Below are positions 1 through 6,800 of a stretch of DNA of 15,312 bases, one piece after another. Positions within the stretch are counted from its first letter, which is position 1. Every line of letters begins with the position of its first letter. The notes beneath the pieces are model-generated. The model saw only the letters and a list, made by a program, of their open reading frames with translations. It was not told the origin of the DNA and did no database searches. The stretch is from JALOPX01 sp041309605 (GTDB lineage: Bacteria; Krumholzibacteriota; Krumholzibacteriia; Krumholzibacteriales; Krumholzibacteriaceae). The translations under genes and the position numbers were made by a program. The stretch covers positions 1 to 15,312 of the forward strand of contig JBFYZH010000122.1 of assembly GCA_041309605.1 (NCBI GenBank), written 5' to 3'.

Positions 1-1
1 C

Positions 2-121
2 AACATCGACATGGTGATCGAGCTGATAACCCCGATAGCGATGGAACAGGAACTCAGGTTCGCGATCCGCGAGGGCGGCAGGACCGTCGGCGCCGGAGTC
101 GTGACGGAGATAATCGAATAG
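2..121 (+). CDS. tuf: Elongation factor Tu, C-terminal end (5' part outside window)
   Basis: This is the last 39 codons of an EF-Tu gene, ending in TAG. The peptide contains PIAMEQ, then LRFAIREGGRTVGAGVV, which is the conserved end of EF-Tu domain III. EF-Tu is the cytosolic GTPase that brings aminoacyl-tRNA to the ribosomal A site. Domain III contacts tRNA and EF-Ts, but the GTPase domain lies outside the window. Visible glycine codons are GGC (three) and GGA (one), in keeping with the C-ending preference of many neighbouring genes. The rpmG start follows 15 nt after the stop, so the two genes are probably co-transcribed. A second tuf begins at 15192 on the same strand, so the genome has at least two copies. 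Identification is secure; nothing can be said about the missing part. Confidence 0.96.
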   Translation, partial: NIDMVIELITPIAMEQELRFAIREGGRTVGAGVVTEIIE

Positions 122-136
122 GCAGAGGATGGAAAG

Positions 137-286
137 ATGAGAGATCTGGTGATACTGGCTTGCCAGGAATGCAAGAACAGGAATTATACGACCGACAAGA
201 ACAAGCGTAAACACCCGGACAGGCTCGAGCACAAGAAGTACTGCCGTTTCTGCGGCAAGCACACCCTGCACAAGGAAACACGCTAG
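137..286 (+). CDS. rpmG: 50S ribosomal protein L33, zinc-ribbon type
   Basis: A 49-residue basic protein that fits L33 (bL33) in length and sequence. It has two CxxC pairs, C9/C12 and C36/C39, separated by a Lys/Arg/Asn-rich stretch with NYTTDKNK and the KYCRFCGKHTLHKETR ending. The four cysteines make this the zinc-binding (C+) form; the E. coli protein lacks them. L33 sits near the E site of the 50S subunit. Many bacteria carry a second, cysteine-free copy used under zinc limitation; none is visible here. The ATG at 137 is chosen because AGAGG at 124-128 lies 8 nt upstream and because it gives the standard N-terminus. The gene lies between tuf and secE, a common position for rpmG. Confidence 0.96.
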   Translation: MRDLVILACQECKNRNYTTDKNKRKHPDRLEHKKYCRFCGKHTLHKETR

Positions 287-385
287 GAGCGTTTCCGGGT
301 CCGGTCAGGTTACACTTCTGGGACGAGTGATCTTGCGCGGGCGGCCACGGCGGTCCGCGCGGGGCGCCGTCGATCGGAGAGCGGC
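287..385 (+). other. GC-rich foldable spacer between rpmG and secE; no tRNA-Trp
   Basis: These 99 nt contain no ORF of note and no recognisable sigma70 promoter. Two inverted repeats share bases and so would compete. GCGCGG (335-340) can pair with CCGCGC (355-360), and ACGGCG (347-352) pairs perfectly with CGCCGT (365-370). Neither is followed by a T-run, so neither looks like an intrinsic terminator. In many bacteria a tRNA-Trp gene lies close to secE; I looked for a CCA anticodon loop and a GGTTCGA-type T-arm and found neither. A role as a leader or processing site for the secE-nusG transcript is possible but unproven. Confidence 0.4.
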
Positions 386-574
386 ATGTTTGAAAAGATC
401 GCTAAATTTTTCGGTGAGATCAAAAGCGAGATGAAAAAGGTCACCTGGCCTACGCGCGATGAACTCAAGGAATCCACGAAACTGGTCATAGTCGCCACTT
501 TCGTGGTGACCGTTTTCATCGGGTTCATCGACCAGATTCTTACATTGCTGATCAAAAGTCTTCTGGGGTGGTGA
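386..574 (+). CDS. secE: Preprotein translocase subunit SecE
   Basis: SecE is the small essential subunit of the SecYEG inner-membrane channel, clamping the two halves of SecY. The 62-residue protein is the short, single-span bacterial form (E. coli SecE is larger, with three spans). Residues 1-30 form the amphipathic cytoplasmic helix with the signature EMKKVTWPTRDEL (about 15-27). A hydrophobic segment at about 33-57 is the one transmembrane helix. The ATG at 386 is preceded by GGAGA (376-380), 5 nt away. The stop is 39 nt before nusG, the near-universal secE-nusG arrangement, which supports both calls and suggests one transcript. Confidence 0.97.
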   Translation: MFEKIAKFFGEIKSEMKKVTWPTRDELKESTKLVIVATFVVTVFIGFIDQILTLLIKSLLGW

Positions 575-613
575 CCCCACTTATTAACCGACAGTCAGGA
601 AAGTAGAAGAAGG

Positions 614-1471
614 ATGAACGAAGATTTGTCGAAGGACAAGGGTCCGGAAGAGACCCCTGAAGAGGATTCTTACGGCGAGGAAGAGACCGCGGAGCCCGCT
701 TCCAGCTCCGAAGGCGCGGAATCGCCGTCAGAAGACGGACGGGATGACGATCCCGGGGATTTATCCCAGGATGCGGATGAGACCGGCGGCGCGGACGATG
801 CCGCGGTTACGCTCGTCTTCCGGGATGAAGACGCGGACGAATCGGAACCGTTCGACGAGGAACCCGCAAAAAGGAAGGTTCGTGCCGGCGGAAAAGCGTC
901 CGCAGGTGCGCCGCACGCTGTTGTGGAGAGCGCGGACGGCGGATCGAGGATGCGATGGTACGTGGTGCATACGTACTCCGGCAGGGAAGCCAAGGTGCGG
1001 GATACGGTAGAGCGCCTGATACAGGCCTCTGACTATAAAGACAGGTTCGGGAAGGTCCTTGTGGCTACCGAAGAGGTCGCCGAGATGAAAAAGGGCAAAA
1101 AGACGGTTTCCAAAAGGAAGCTGTTCCCGAGCTACATTCTCATAGAGATGGAAATGACCGACGAGACCTGGAGCCTGATCGAGAATGTTCCCGGCGTCAC
1201 GCATTTTGTCGGCGGGGGAAAGAAACCGTTTCCAATCCCCAAGAAGGAAGTCGACAGGATACTCGGAAGGATGGAAAAGAAGGAAGGCATAATTCCGGAA
1301 GTTCCGTTCACGATCGGCGAGCATGTAAGCGTGGTTGACGGACCCTTCTCGGAATTTACCGGTATTGTCGACGAGATAAATCCGGAGAGGGGAAAACTCA
1401 AGGTCCTTGTCAGTATTTTCGGGCGCGAGACGCCGGTAGAGCTTGATTTTCTTCAGGTCAAGCTTCTATAG
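614..1471 (+). CDS. nusG: Transcription antitermination/elongation factor NusG with acidic N-terminal extension
   Basis: NusG binds the RNA polymerase clamp through its NGN domain and Rho or ribosomal protein S10 through its KOW domain. The 285-residue product is about 100 residues longer than E. coli NusG (181). The core begins at residue 113 (MRWYVVHTYSG), with the NGN domain at about 114-215 and the KOW domain at about 232-285. SIFGRETPVEL is intact, and F269 corresponds to the S10/Rho-contact F165 of E. coli. Residues 1-112 are low-complexity, with about 36 Asp/Glu plus Ser, Gly, Pro and Ala, and are probably disordered. The ATG at 614 follows purine-rich GAAGAAGG (606-613) and AGGAAAG (597-603), neither an ideal site. 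The internal ATG at 950 would give a standard NusG, but its only GAGG (946-949) touches the start codon. I prefer 614, with less certainty than for the gene itself. Confidence 0.93.
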   Translation: MNEDLSKDKGPEETPEEDSYGEEETAEPASSSEGAESPSEDGRDDDPGDLSQDADETGGADDAAVTLVFRDEDADESEPFDEEPAKRKVRAGGKASAGAPHAVVESADGGSRMRWYVVHTYSGREAKVRDTVERLIQASDYKDRFGKVLVATEEVAEMKKGKKTVSKRKLFPSYILIEMEMTDETWSLIENVPGVTHFVGGGKKPFPIPKKEVDRILGRMEKKEGIIPEVPFTIGEHVSVVDGPFSEFTGIVDEINPERGKLKVLVSIFGRETPVELDFLQVKLL

Positions 1472-1521
1472 GGACGTCTTCGCGGCATGATCTCTGAAGA
1501 GACCAAGGAGCTGTAATTAAA

Positions 1522-1971
1522 ATGGCCAAGAAGTCGAAGAAAAAGGTCTTGAAGATCGTCAAGTTGCAGATCCCCGGGGGACAGGCTACGCCCGCTCCGC
1601 CGGTGGGGCCGGCGCTTGGACAGCTTCAGGTGAGTTCGATGGACTTCTGCAAGCAGTTCAATGCCGCCACGCAAGGCATGACCGGAACGATCGTGCCCGT
1701 GGAGATAACGGTCTACGCGGACAAGAGCTTCACTTTCATAACGAAGTCTCCTCCCGCCTCCGAGCTGCTGAGGAAGGCGGCGGGTATCACCAAGGGTTCC
1801 GGGGTGCCCAACAAGGAAAAGGTAGCCACCATATCCATGAGCCAGGTCGAAGAAATCGCAAAGGCGAAGATGAAAGACCTGAACGCGTTCGATCTCTCCA
1901 GCGCCATGAGCATGGTCGAGGGTACGGCACGCAGCATGGGAATCATAGTGGAAAAAGGAACCAGGGAATAA
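1522..1971 (+). CDS. rplK: 50S ribosomal protein L11
   Basis: L11 binds the GTPase-associated region of 23S rRNA at the base of the stalk and helps EF-G and stringent-factor (RelA) function. The 149-residue length is close to the usual 141-145. The N-terminal domain has KLQIPGGQATPAPPVGPALG (14-33), whose prolines lie at the thiostrepton/micrococcin contact site. The C-terminal rRNA-binding domain has PPASELLRKAAGITKGSG and EGTARSMGI (about 133-141). After PALGQ the family normally has a G-V-N-I-M type stretch; here it reads LQVSSM (35-40), an unusual local change. The ATG at 1522 is set by AAGGAG (1505-1510), 11 nt upstream. It is 25 nt before rplA, the standard pairing. Confidence 0.97.
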   Translation: MAKKSKKKVLKIVKLQIPGGQATPAPPVGPALGQLQVSSMDFCKQFNAATQGMTGTIVPVEITVYADKSFTFITKSPPASELLRKAAGITKGSGVPNKEKVATISMSQVEEIAKAKMKDLNAFDLSSAMSMVEGTARSMGIIVEKGTRE

Positions 1972-1996
1972 CCTACCGAAAGAAAGCGGTGAGGAG

Positions 1997-2698
1997 ATGA
2001 AGCGCGGCAAAAAATATGTCGACAGCATGACGAAGATAGACCGTTCCCGGGAATATCCTCTCGAAGAGGCGGTCGACGTGCTCAAGAACATGCCGAACGC
2101 GAAATTCGACGAGACGTTCGAGTTCGCGGCGAAGCTCGGGGTGAACCCGAAGCACGCCGATCAGCAGGTTCGCGGCACGGTGCTTCTTCCTCACGGTACG
2201 GGCAAGGAAGTAAAAGTACTTGTCCTGACCAGGGGGGAGAAAGAAGCCGAGGCGAAACAGGCCGGAGCGGATTATGTCGGCTCGAACGAATTCATTGAAA
2301 AGATCAACGGCGGATGGTTCGAATTCGACGTGGCGATCGCGACGCCCGACATGATGGGCGAGGTCGGCAAGCTCGGAAGGGTGCTCGGGCCGAGGGGCCT
2401 GATGCCCAACCCGAAAATCGGCACGGTGACCTTCGATATCGCCAAGGCGGTCAAAGATTCAAAGGCCGGGAAGATAGAGTATCGTGTCGACAAGGGCTCG
2501 AACATACAGTGTCCGGTCGGCAGGAAATCCTTCGAAAAGAACAGGATTGTAGAGAACGTCAAGGCGCTCATGATCGAGCTCGTGCGCGCCAAGCCTTCAT
2601 CGGCCAAGGGAAAATATATCCTGAGCATACACCTGTCGTCCACCATGAGCCCATCGGTCAAGCTGGACGTGCAGGGACTGCTTAACGATCTGCATTAG
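1997..2698 (+). CDS. rplA: 50S ribosomal protein L1
   Basis: L1 forms the mobile L1 stalk at the E site and is in many bacteria the translational repressor of its own rplK-rplA mRNA. The 233-residue length is typical. Diagnostic stretches are YPLEEAVDVLKN near residue 20, GTVLLPHGTGK in the first half, LGRVLGPRGLMPNPKIGTVT near 130-150, and the SSAKGKYILSIHLSSTMSP block near the C-terminus. The ATG at 1997 gives the usual MxxGKKY start. GAGGAG abuts the ATG, but GGTGA (1988-1992) matches the other part of the anti-Shine-Dalgarno sequence and gives workable spacing. I could not pick out an L1-binding mRNA site upstream of rplK. Confidence 0.97.
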   Translation: MKRGKKYVDSMTKIDRSREYPLEEAVDVLKNMPNAKFDETFEFAAKLGVNPKHADQQVRGTVLLPHGTGKEVKVLVLTRGEKEAEAKQAGADYVGSNEFIEKINGGWFEFDVAIATPDMMGEVGKLGRVLGPRGLMPNPKIGTVTFDIAKAVKDSKAGKIEYRVDKGSNIQCPVGRKSFEKNRIVENVKALMIELVRAKPSSAKGKYILSIHLSSTMSPSVKLDVQGLLNDLH

Positions 2699-2718
2699 GC
2701 CGGAAAGGAGACCGGTAT

Positions 2719-3240
2719 ATGGTACAACATGCCAAGACGGAAAGAGTCAGCAAGCTGACGGATCTCCTTCGGGAAGCCAAAAGCATCATCCTGAACGATT
2801 TTACCGGCTTGAAAGTATCCGATATCTCGCAACTGCGCAGGGCGTGCAGGAAAAATGACGTCACGTTCACCGTGGTCAAGAACACCCTTGCGAAAAAAAG
2901 TTTCAGAGAACTCGGTATCGACGGGCTCGATTCGTTGCTGGACGGCCCCACCGCGATAGCGATAAGCACCGTGGACGAGGTGACCCCGGCGCAGGTATTG
3001 AAGAAATTCGTGGATGATTACGAACTCCCCAGGTTGAAGGGGGGATATGTGTCCGGCCTCGTCATCGACGACAGGGAAGTGGTGCGGCTGGCGATGCTTC
3101 CCGGCAGGGATGTATTGCTGGCCCAGGTGGTCGGCACGTTACAGGCTCCCATACGGGGATTCGTCGGAGTCCTCAGCGCTTCCCTCAGGGACCTGGCCGG
3201 CGTCCTGAACGCGATTGCGGAAAAGAAGAAAACGGCCTGA
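2719..3240 (+). CDS. rplJ: 50S ribosomal protein L10
   Basis: L10 anchors the L7/L12 dimers to the stalk base and in E. coli represses its own mRNA together with L7/L12. The 173-residue protein has the usual N-terminal domain, with KIV-type LTDLLREAKSIILNDFTGL, LRRACRKN and VVKNTLAKK. Its C-terminal helical part (about 133-173) has GTLQAPIRGFVGVLSASLRDL, which in the family docks L7/L12 N-terminal domains; copy number cannot be read from this alone. The ATG at 2719 follows AAAGGAG (2704-2710) by 8 nt. Only 20 nt separate it from rplA. There is therefore no room for the long structured L10-binding leader known in E. coli unless it lies within rplA. Confidence 0.97.
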   Translation: MVQHAKTERVSKLTDLLREAKSIILNDFTGLKVSDISQLRRACRKNDVTFTVVKNTLAKKSFRELGIDGLDSLLDGPTAIAISTVDEVTPAQVLKKFVDDYELPRLKGGYVSGLVIDDREVVRLAMLPGRDVLLAQVVGTLQAPIRGFVGVLSASLRDLAGVLNAIAEKKKTA

Positions 3241-3246
3241 TATAAA

Positions 3247-3283
3247 CGGCGGGCCCGCCGCGAGCCGCGACCCGGCCCGGGGC
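3247..3283 (+). other. Very GC-rich inverted repeats in the rplJ-rplL spacer
   Basis: The 73-nt spacer between rplJ and rplL holds a 14-nt perfect palindrome, CGGCGGGCCCGCCG (3247-3260), which as RNA can form a 5-bp stem with a 4-nt loop. CCCG (3271-3274) and CGGG (3278-3281) can form a second small stem. Alternatively CGGGCC (3250-3255) can pair with GGCCCG (3274-3279), excluding both. No T-run follows, so a terminator is unlikely. The position just upstream of the L7/L12 ribosome-binding site suggests an effect on L7/L12 translation or on mRNA processing, since L7/L12 is needed in several copies per ribosome. That function is inference. Confidence 0.4.
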
Positions 3284-3313
3284 GAAACTATCGTATCGAA
3301 AGTGAGGTTTGAG

Positions 3314-3805
3314 ATGTCAGCGAAGAAAGACGAAGAGAAGAAGGTAGGAGAAGCAGCGGAAGAGAAGTCGGAAGAACCAAAAACAGAAGAAAAGAAAGAG
3401 AAGAAAGCCGTGAAAGCAAGCTCAGATAACGTCCAGAAAATAGTCGACATAGTCGAGAAAATGACCGTTCTTGAACTCTCGGATCTCGTAAAGGTGCTCG
3501 AGGATAAATTCGGCGTGACCGCCGCCGCGCCCATGGCGATGATGCCCGGCATGATGATGGGCGCCGCGGGCGGAGCGGAAGCGGTCGAGGAAAAATCGGA
3601 ATTCAACGTCATCCTCAAGGATTTCGGCGCCAACAAGATCCAGGTTATCAAGGTCGTCAGGGCCATCACCGGGCTCGGCCTGATCGAGGCCAAAAAGATG
3701 GTCGAGGAAGTGCCGTCGACGGTCAAGGAAAGCGTCAGCAAGGACGAAGCCGCTCAGTTCAAGAAACAGATCGAAGACGCGGGAGCTACTGTAGAGGTCA
3801 AGTAA
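3314..3805 (+). CDS. rplL: 50S ribosomal protein L7/L12 with Lys/Glu-rich N-terminal extension
   Basis: L7/L12 forms the flexible stalk that recruits and activates EF-Tu, EF-G, IF2 and release factors. The standard N-terminal dimerisation domain begins near residue 37, with VQKIVDIVEKMTVLELSDLV and LEDKFGV at 40-68. A hinge rich in Ala, Gly and Met follows (69-90), including PMAMMPGMMMG. The C-terminal factor-binding domain runs from about 95 to 163, with GANKIQVIKVVR, TGLGLIEAKKMVE and AGATVEVK. The length of 163 exceeds the usual 120-130 because residues 1-36 are almost entirely Lys, Glu, Ala and Ser. The ATG at 3314 is preceded by GAGG (3304-3307) at 6 nt. An in-frame GTG at 3410 (residue 33) follows purine-rich sequence and would give a normal 131-residue protein, so the extension is likely but not certain. 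Confidence 0.93.
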   Translation: MSAKKDEEKKVGEAAEEKSEEPKTEEKKEKKAVKASSDNVQKIVDIVEKMTVLELSDLVKVLEDKFGVTAAAPMAMMPGMMMGAAGGAEAVEEKSEFNVILKDFGANKIQVIKVVRAITGLGLIEAKKMVEEVPSTVKESVSKDEAAQFKKQIEDAGATVEVK

Positions 3806-3822
3806 TCTATTTTATCATAAGG

Positions 3823-3836
3823 TCGGCGTAAGCCGA
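3823..3836 (+). other. Small GNRA-type hairpin in the rplL-rpoB spacer
   Basis: TCGGC (3823-3827) and GCCGA (3832-3836) form a 5-bp stem closed by GTAA, a GNRA-class tetraloop. It lies 4 nt before the strong rpoB ribosome-binding site AGGGAGGGG (3841-3849). In E. coli the rplL-rpoB interval holds an attenuator and an RNase III site. This hairpin is much smaller and lacks a T-run, so it is not a convincing terminator. It may be a stability or processing element, or chance. Confidence 0.25.
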
Positions 3837-3858
3837 AACAAGGGAGGGGTCGGTTCCT

Positions 3859-6800
3859 ATGATCAAAAAGCCTGAGAGAATCAATTATGAAAAGATTCCG
3901 CAGGTGAAGGAGATCCCTCATCTCCTGGAAGTACAGCTTGCATCCTTCGAGCGGTTCCTCCAGCGCGGCTGCGCGATCGACAAGAGGGAGAATATCGGCC
4001 TCGAATCGGTTTTCAGGTCGGTCTTCCCCGTGGTGTCGACGCGGGGTGATTTCACGCTGGAATACATCGGCTACACCGTCGGTGAACCAAAGTACACGGT
4101 AGAGGAATGCAAAGAGCGCGATCTTACCTACGCGGTGCCCCTTAAGGCGGCGCTTCGCCTCGTCGTGCGCGAGAACACCGAAGGCGAAAGCGTGATAAAG
4201 GACATCATCCAGAGCGAGGTATACCTGGGCGAGATACCCTTGATAACGGACAAGGGGACCTTTATCATCAACGGCGCGGAAAGGGTGATCGTAAGCCAGC
4301 TGCACCGTTCGCCGGGGGTTGTCTTCAGCGACGACTTTCACGCGAACGGAAAGAGGCTTTTCAACTCGAGGATCATTCCGTACCGCGGCTCGTGGGTCGA
4401 ATTCGTAATCGACGTGAACGACATAATGTACGTCTACATCGACCGGCGGAGGAAGATCCCGGTGACGGTGCTGTTGAAGGCGATGGGATTCGAGCCGAAC
4501 AGCGCGATCATAAAGCTCTTTCACAAGACGAAGATCCATACTCTTTCGCCGAAGCCGAACAGGAAGGATTCCTCGCTCATCGGCAGTTACCTTGCCGAGG
4601 ACGTCGTCAGCCGCGAAACGGGAGAGATCATCGTCGAAAGCGGCAAGGTCCTGACCGAAACGGCTCTCGACCTGATGAAGTCCCAGAAGAACTTCAAGGT
4701 GGTTCTCATCGACAAGGAAGGCAGCCTCGAGGACGACGTCATCATCAAGACCCTGGAAAAGGATCCCACTTCGGGCCGCGAGGATTCGCTTAAGAAGATC
4801 TACAACCTGATGAGACCGGGAGACCCGCCGAACGCGGAAACGGCAAGAGCCCTGCTGGACAGGCTGTTCTTCAATCCAAAAAGGTACAACCTCGCAAGCG
4901 TCGGGCGCTACAAGATAAACAGCCGTCTCGGGATAGACGTGCCCCTTGATACAACCACGCTGACCGAGAAGGATTTCATAGCGGTGGTCGCCAACCTGAT
5001 CCAGATCAAGGAGACGGACGGCCCCGTCGACGACATAGACCATCTGGGCAACAGGAGGGTCAGGTCGGTGGGCGAGCTTCTGGCGAACCAGTTTTCCGTG
5101 GGGCTGGCGAGGATGTCGAGGATAATACGCGAGAGGATGACGATCCAGGAATCGGAAAATCCGACCCCCTACGACCTCGTCAACGCCAGAACGATAAGCG
5201 CCGTGATCCAGTCGTTCTTCGGGAGCAGCCAGCTCTCGCAGTTCATGGACCAGACCAATCCGCTGTCCGAGCTGACCCACAAGAGACGCCTCTCGGCCCT
5301 GGGTCCCGGCGGGCTGACCAGGGAAAGAGCGGGATTCGAGGTCAGGGACGTGCACTTCACCCATTACGGGAGGATGTGCCCCATCGAGACCCCGGAGGGT
5401 CCGAACATCGGCCTTATCACCTCTCTTGCGACGTACGCGAGGGTAAATGAATTCGGTTTCCTCGAAACGCCGTACCGCCGCGTAAAAAACGGGGTCGTGA
5501 CGGACGAGATCGACATGCTTTCGGCCGATATCGAGGACAGGCATATCATCGCCCACGCGAACTCTCCGATAGATTCGAAGGGCAGATTCGTCCAGCCAAC
5601 CGTGATGGCGAGGTTCAGGGGCGACTTCGTGGTCGTCGATCCGAAGGAATTGTCCTACATGGACGTCTCGCCGACACAGCTGATAAGCGCGGCCGCCGCG
5701 CTGATACCGTTCCTTGAGCACGACGACGCCAACAGGGCATTGATGGGCTGCAACATGCAGCGGCAGGCGGTGCCCCTTCTGCGGGCCGAGGCTCCCCTGG
5801 TCGGGACCGGGCTCGAGAAGAAGGTGGCTTACGATTCCGGAGTGCTGGGCATCGCGCGAAGGGCCGGCAGGGTCGAGAGCGTCGAAGCCGACAAGATCGT
5901 CATCAGCTACTCCTCGAAGAAGGACGAAGACGGTTTCGACGATTTTTCCGGATTCGGAGGAGTCGACGAATACAGGCTCATCAAGTACCAGAGGTCGAAC
6001 CAGGACACGTGCGTCAACCAGAAGCCCCTCGTCGAGATCGGCCAGAAGGTCCGCAAGGGAGAGGTGATCGCCGACAGTTCGGCCACCGAAGACGGCGAAC
6101 TGGCCCTCGGCAGGAACATCCTCGTGGCATTCATGCCATGGAGGGGATACAACTTCGAAGACGCCATCATATTGAGCGAACGCCTCGTGAAAGACGATGT
6201 CTATACTTCGATCCATATCGAGGAGTTCGAGACGCAGGTACGCGACACGAAGGCGGGTATGGAGGAGATCACCAGGGAGATCCCAAACGTGAGCGAGGAG
6301 ATGCTGGTCAATCTCGATGGCGACGGCATAGTCCGCATCGGGGCGCATATTAAGGCCGGCGACATCCTGGTCGGCAAGGTCACGCCCAAGGGCGAAACCG
6401 AGCTTACCCCCGAAGAAAAGCTTCTCAAGGCCATATTCGGCGAAAAGGCCGGCGACGTCAGGGACGCCTCACTGAAGGCTCCCCCAGGCATGGACGGGAT
6501 CGTCGTCGACATCAAGATATTCTCCAGGAAGGAACGCGACGACAGGGCCAAGAGCACCGAGAAGAAAAAGGTCCAGGAACTGATGCGTCAGCGCGACCAG
6601 GAGATCGAGCACGTCAAGGAAAAACGCCGCGAACGACTGGCGGCGCTCATGCTCGGCGAGACGACCGAAAAGCTGATCCACTCCGAAACGGGCGAACTTC
6701 AGGCCAAAGCGGGCCGCAAGATAACGGAGAAACTTCTCGAAACGATCGATGTCGATCATCTCCACTGGGGCCTTCCCATCGTGAAGGATCCGAAGGTGGA

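Noticed and set aside
950..952. Internal ATG as the only start of NusG
   Set aside because: It would give a standard-length NusG, but its SD-like GAGG directly touches the ATG and the upstream frame is open and compositionally protein-like. It is kept as an alternative rather than the main call.
1489..1500. TCTC/GAGA mini-hairpin in the nusG-rplK spacer as an L1-binding site
   Set aside because: A 4-bp stem is within chance expectation, and I could not match it to the known L1 target structure.
3215..3313. Upstream in-frame extension of rplL starting inside rplJ
   Set aside because: It would translate the GC-rich palindromic spacer, has no good ribosome-binding site and has no family similarity. 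ATG 3314 has GAGG at 6 nt.
3823..3836. rplL-rpoB hairpin as an intrinsic terminator or attenuator
   Set aside because: The stem is only 5 bp and is followed by AACAAGG rather than a T-run.
5221..5310. Rifampicin-resistance substitution in rpoB
   Set aside because: D464, H474 and S479 (E. coli D516, H526, S531) are wild type. The only differences from E. coli here, Thr at the N518 position and Leu at I524, are not the common resistance changes.
3754..6348. An 864-codon open frame on the minus strand opposite rpoB
   Set aside because: The plus strand encodes an unmistakable RpoB. Long antisense frames arise from codon bias in GC-rich conserved genes, and the translation shows no recognisable domain.
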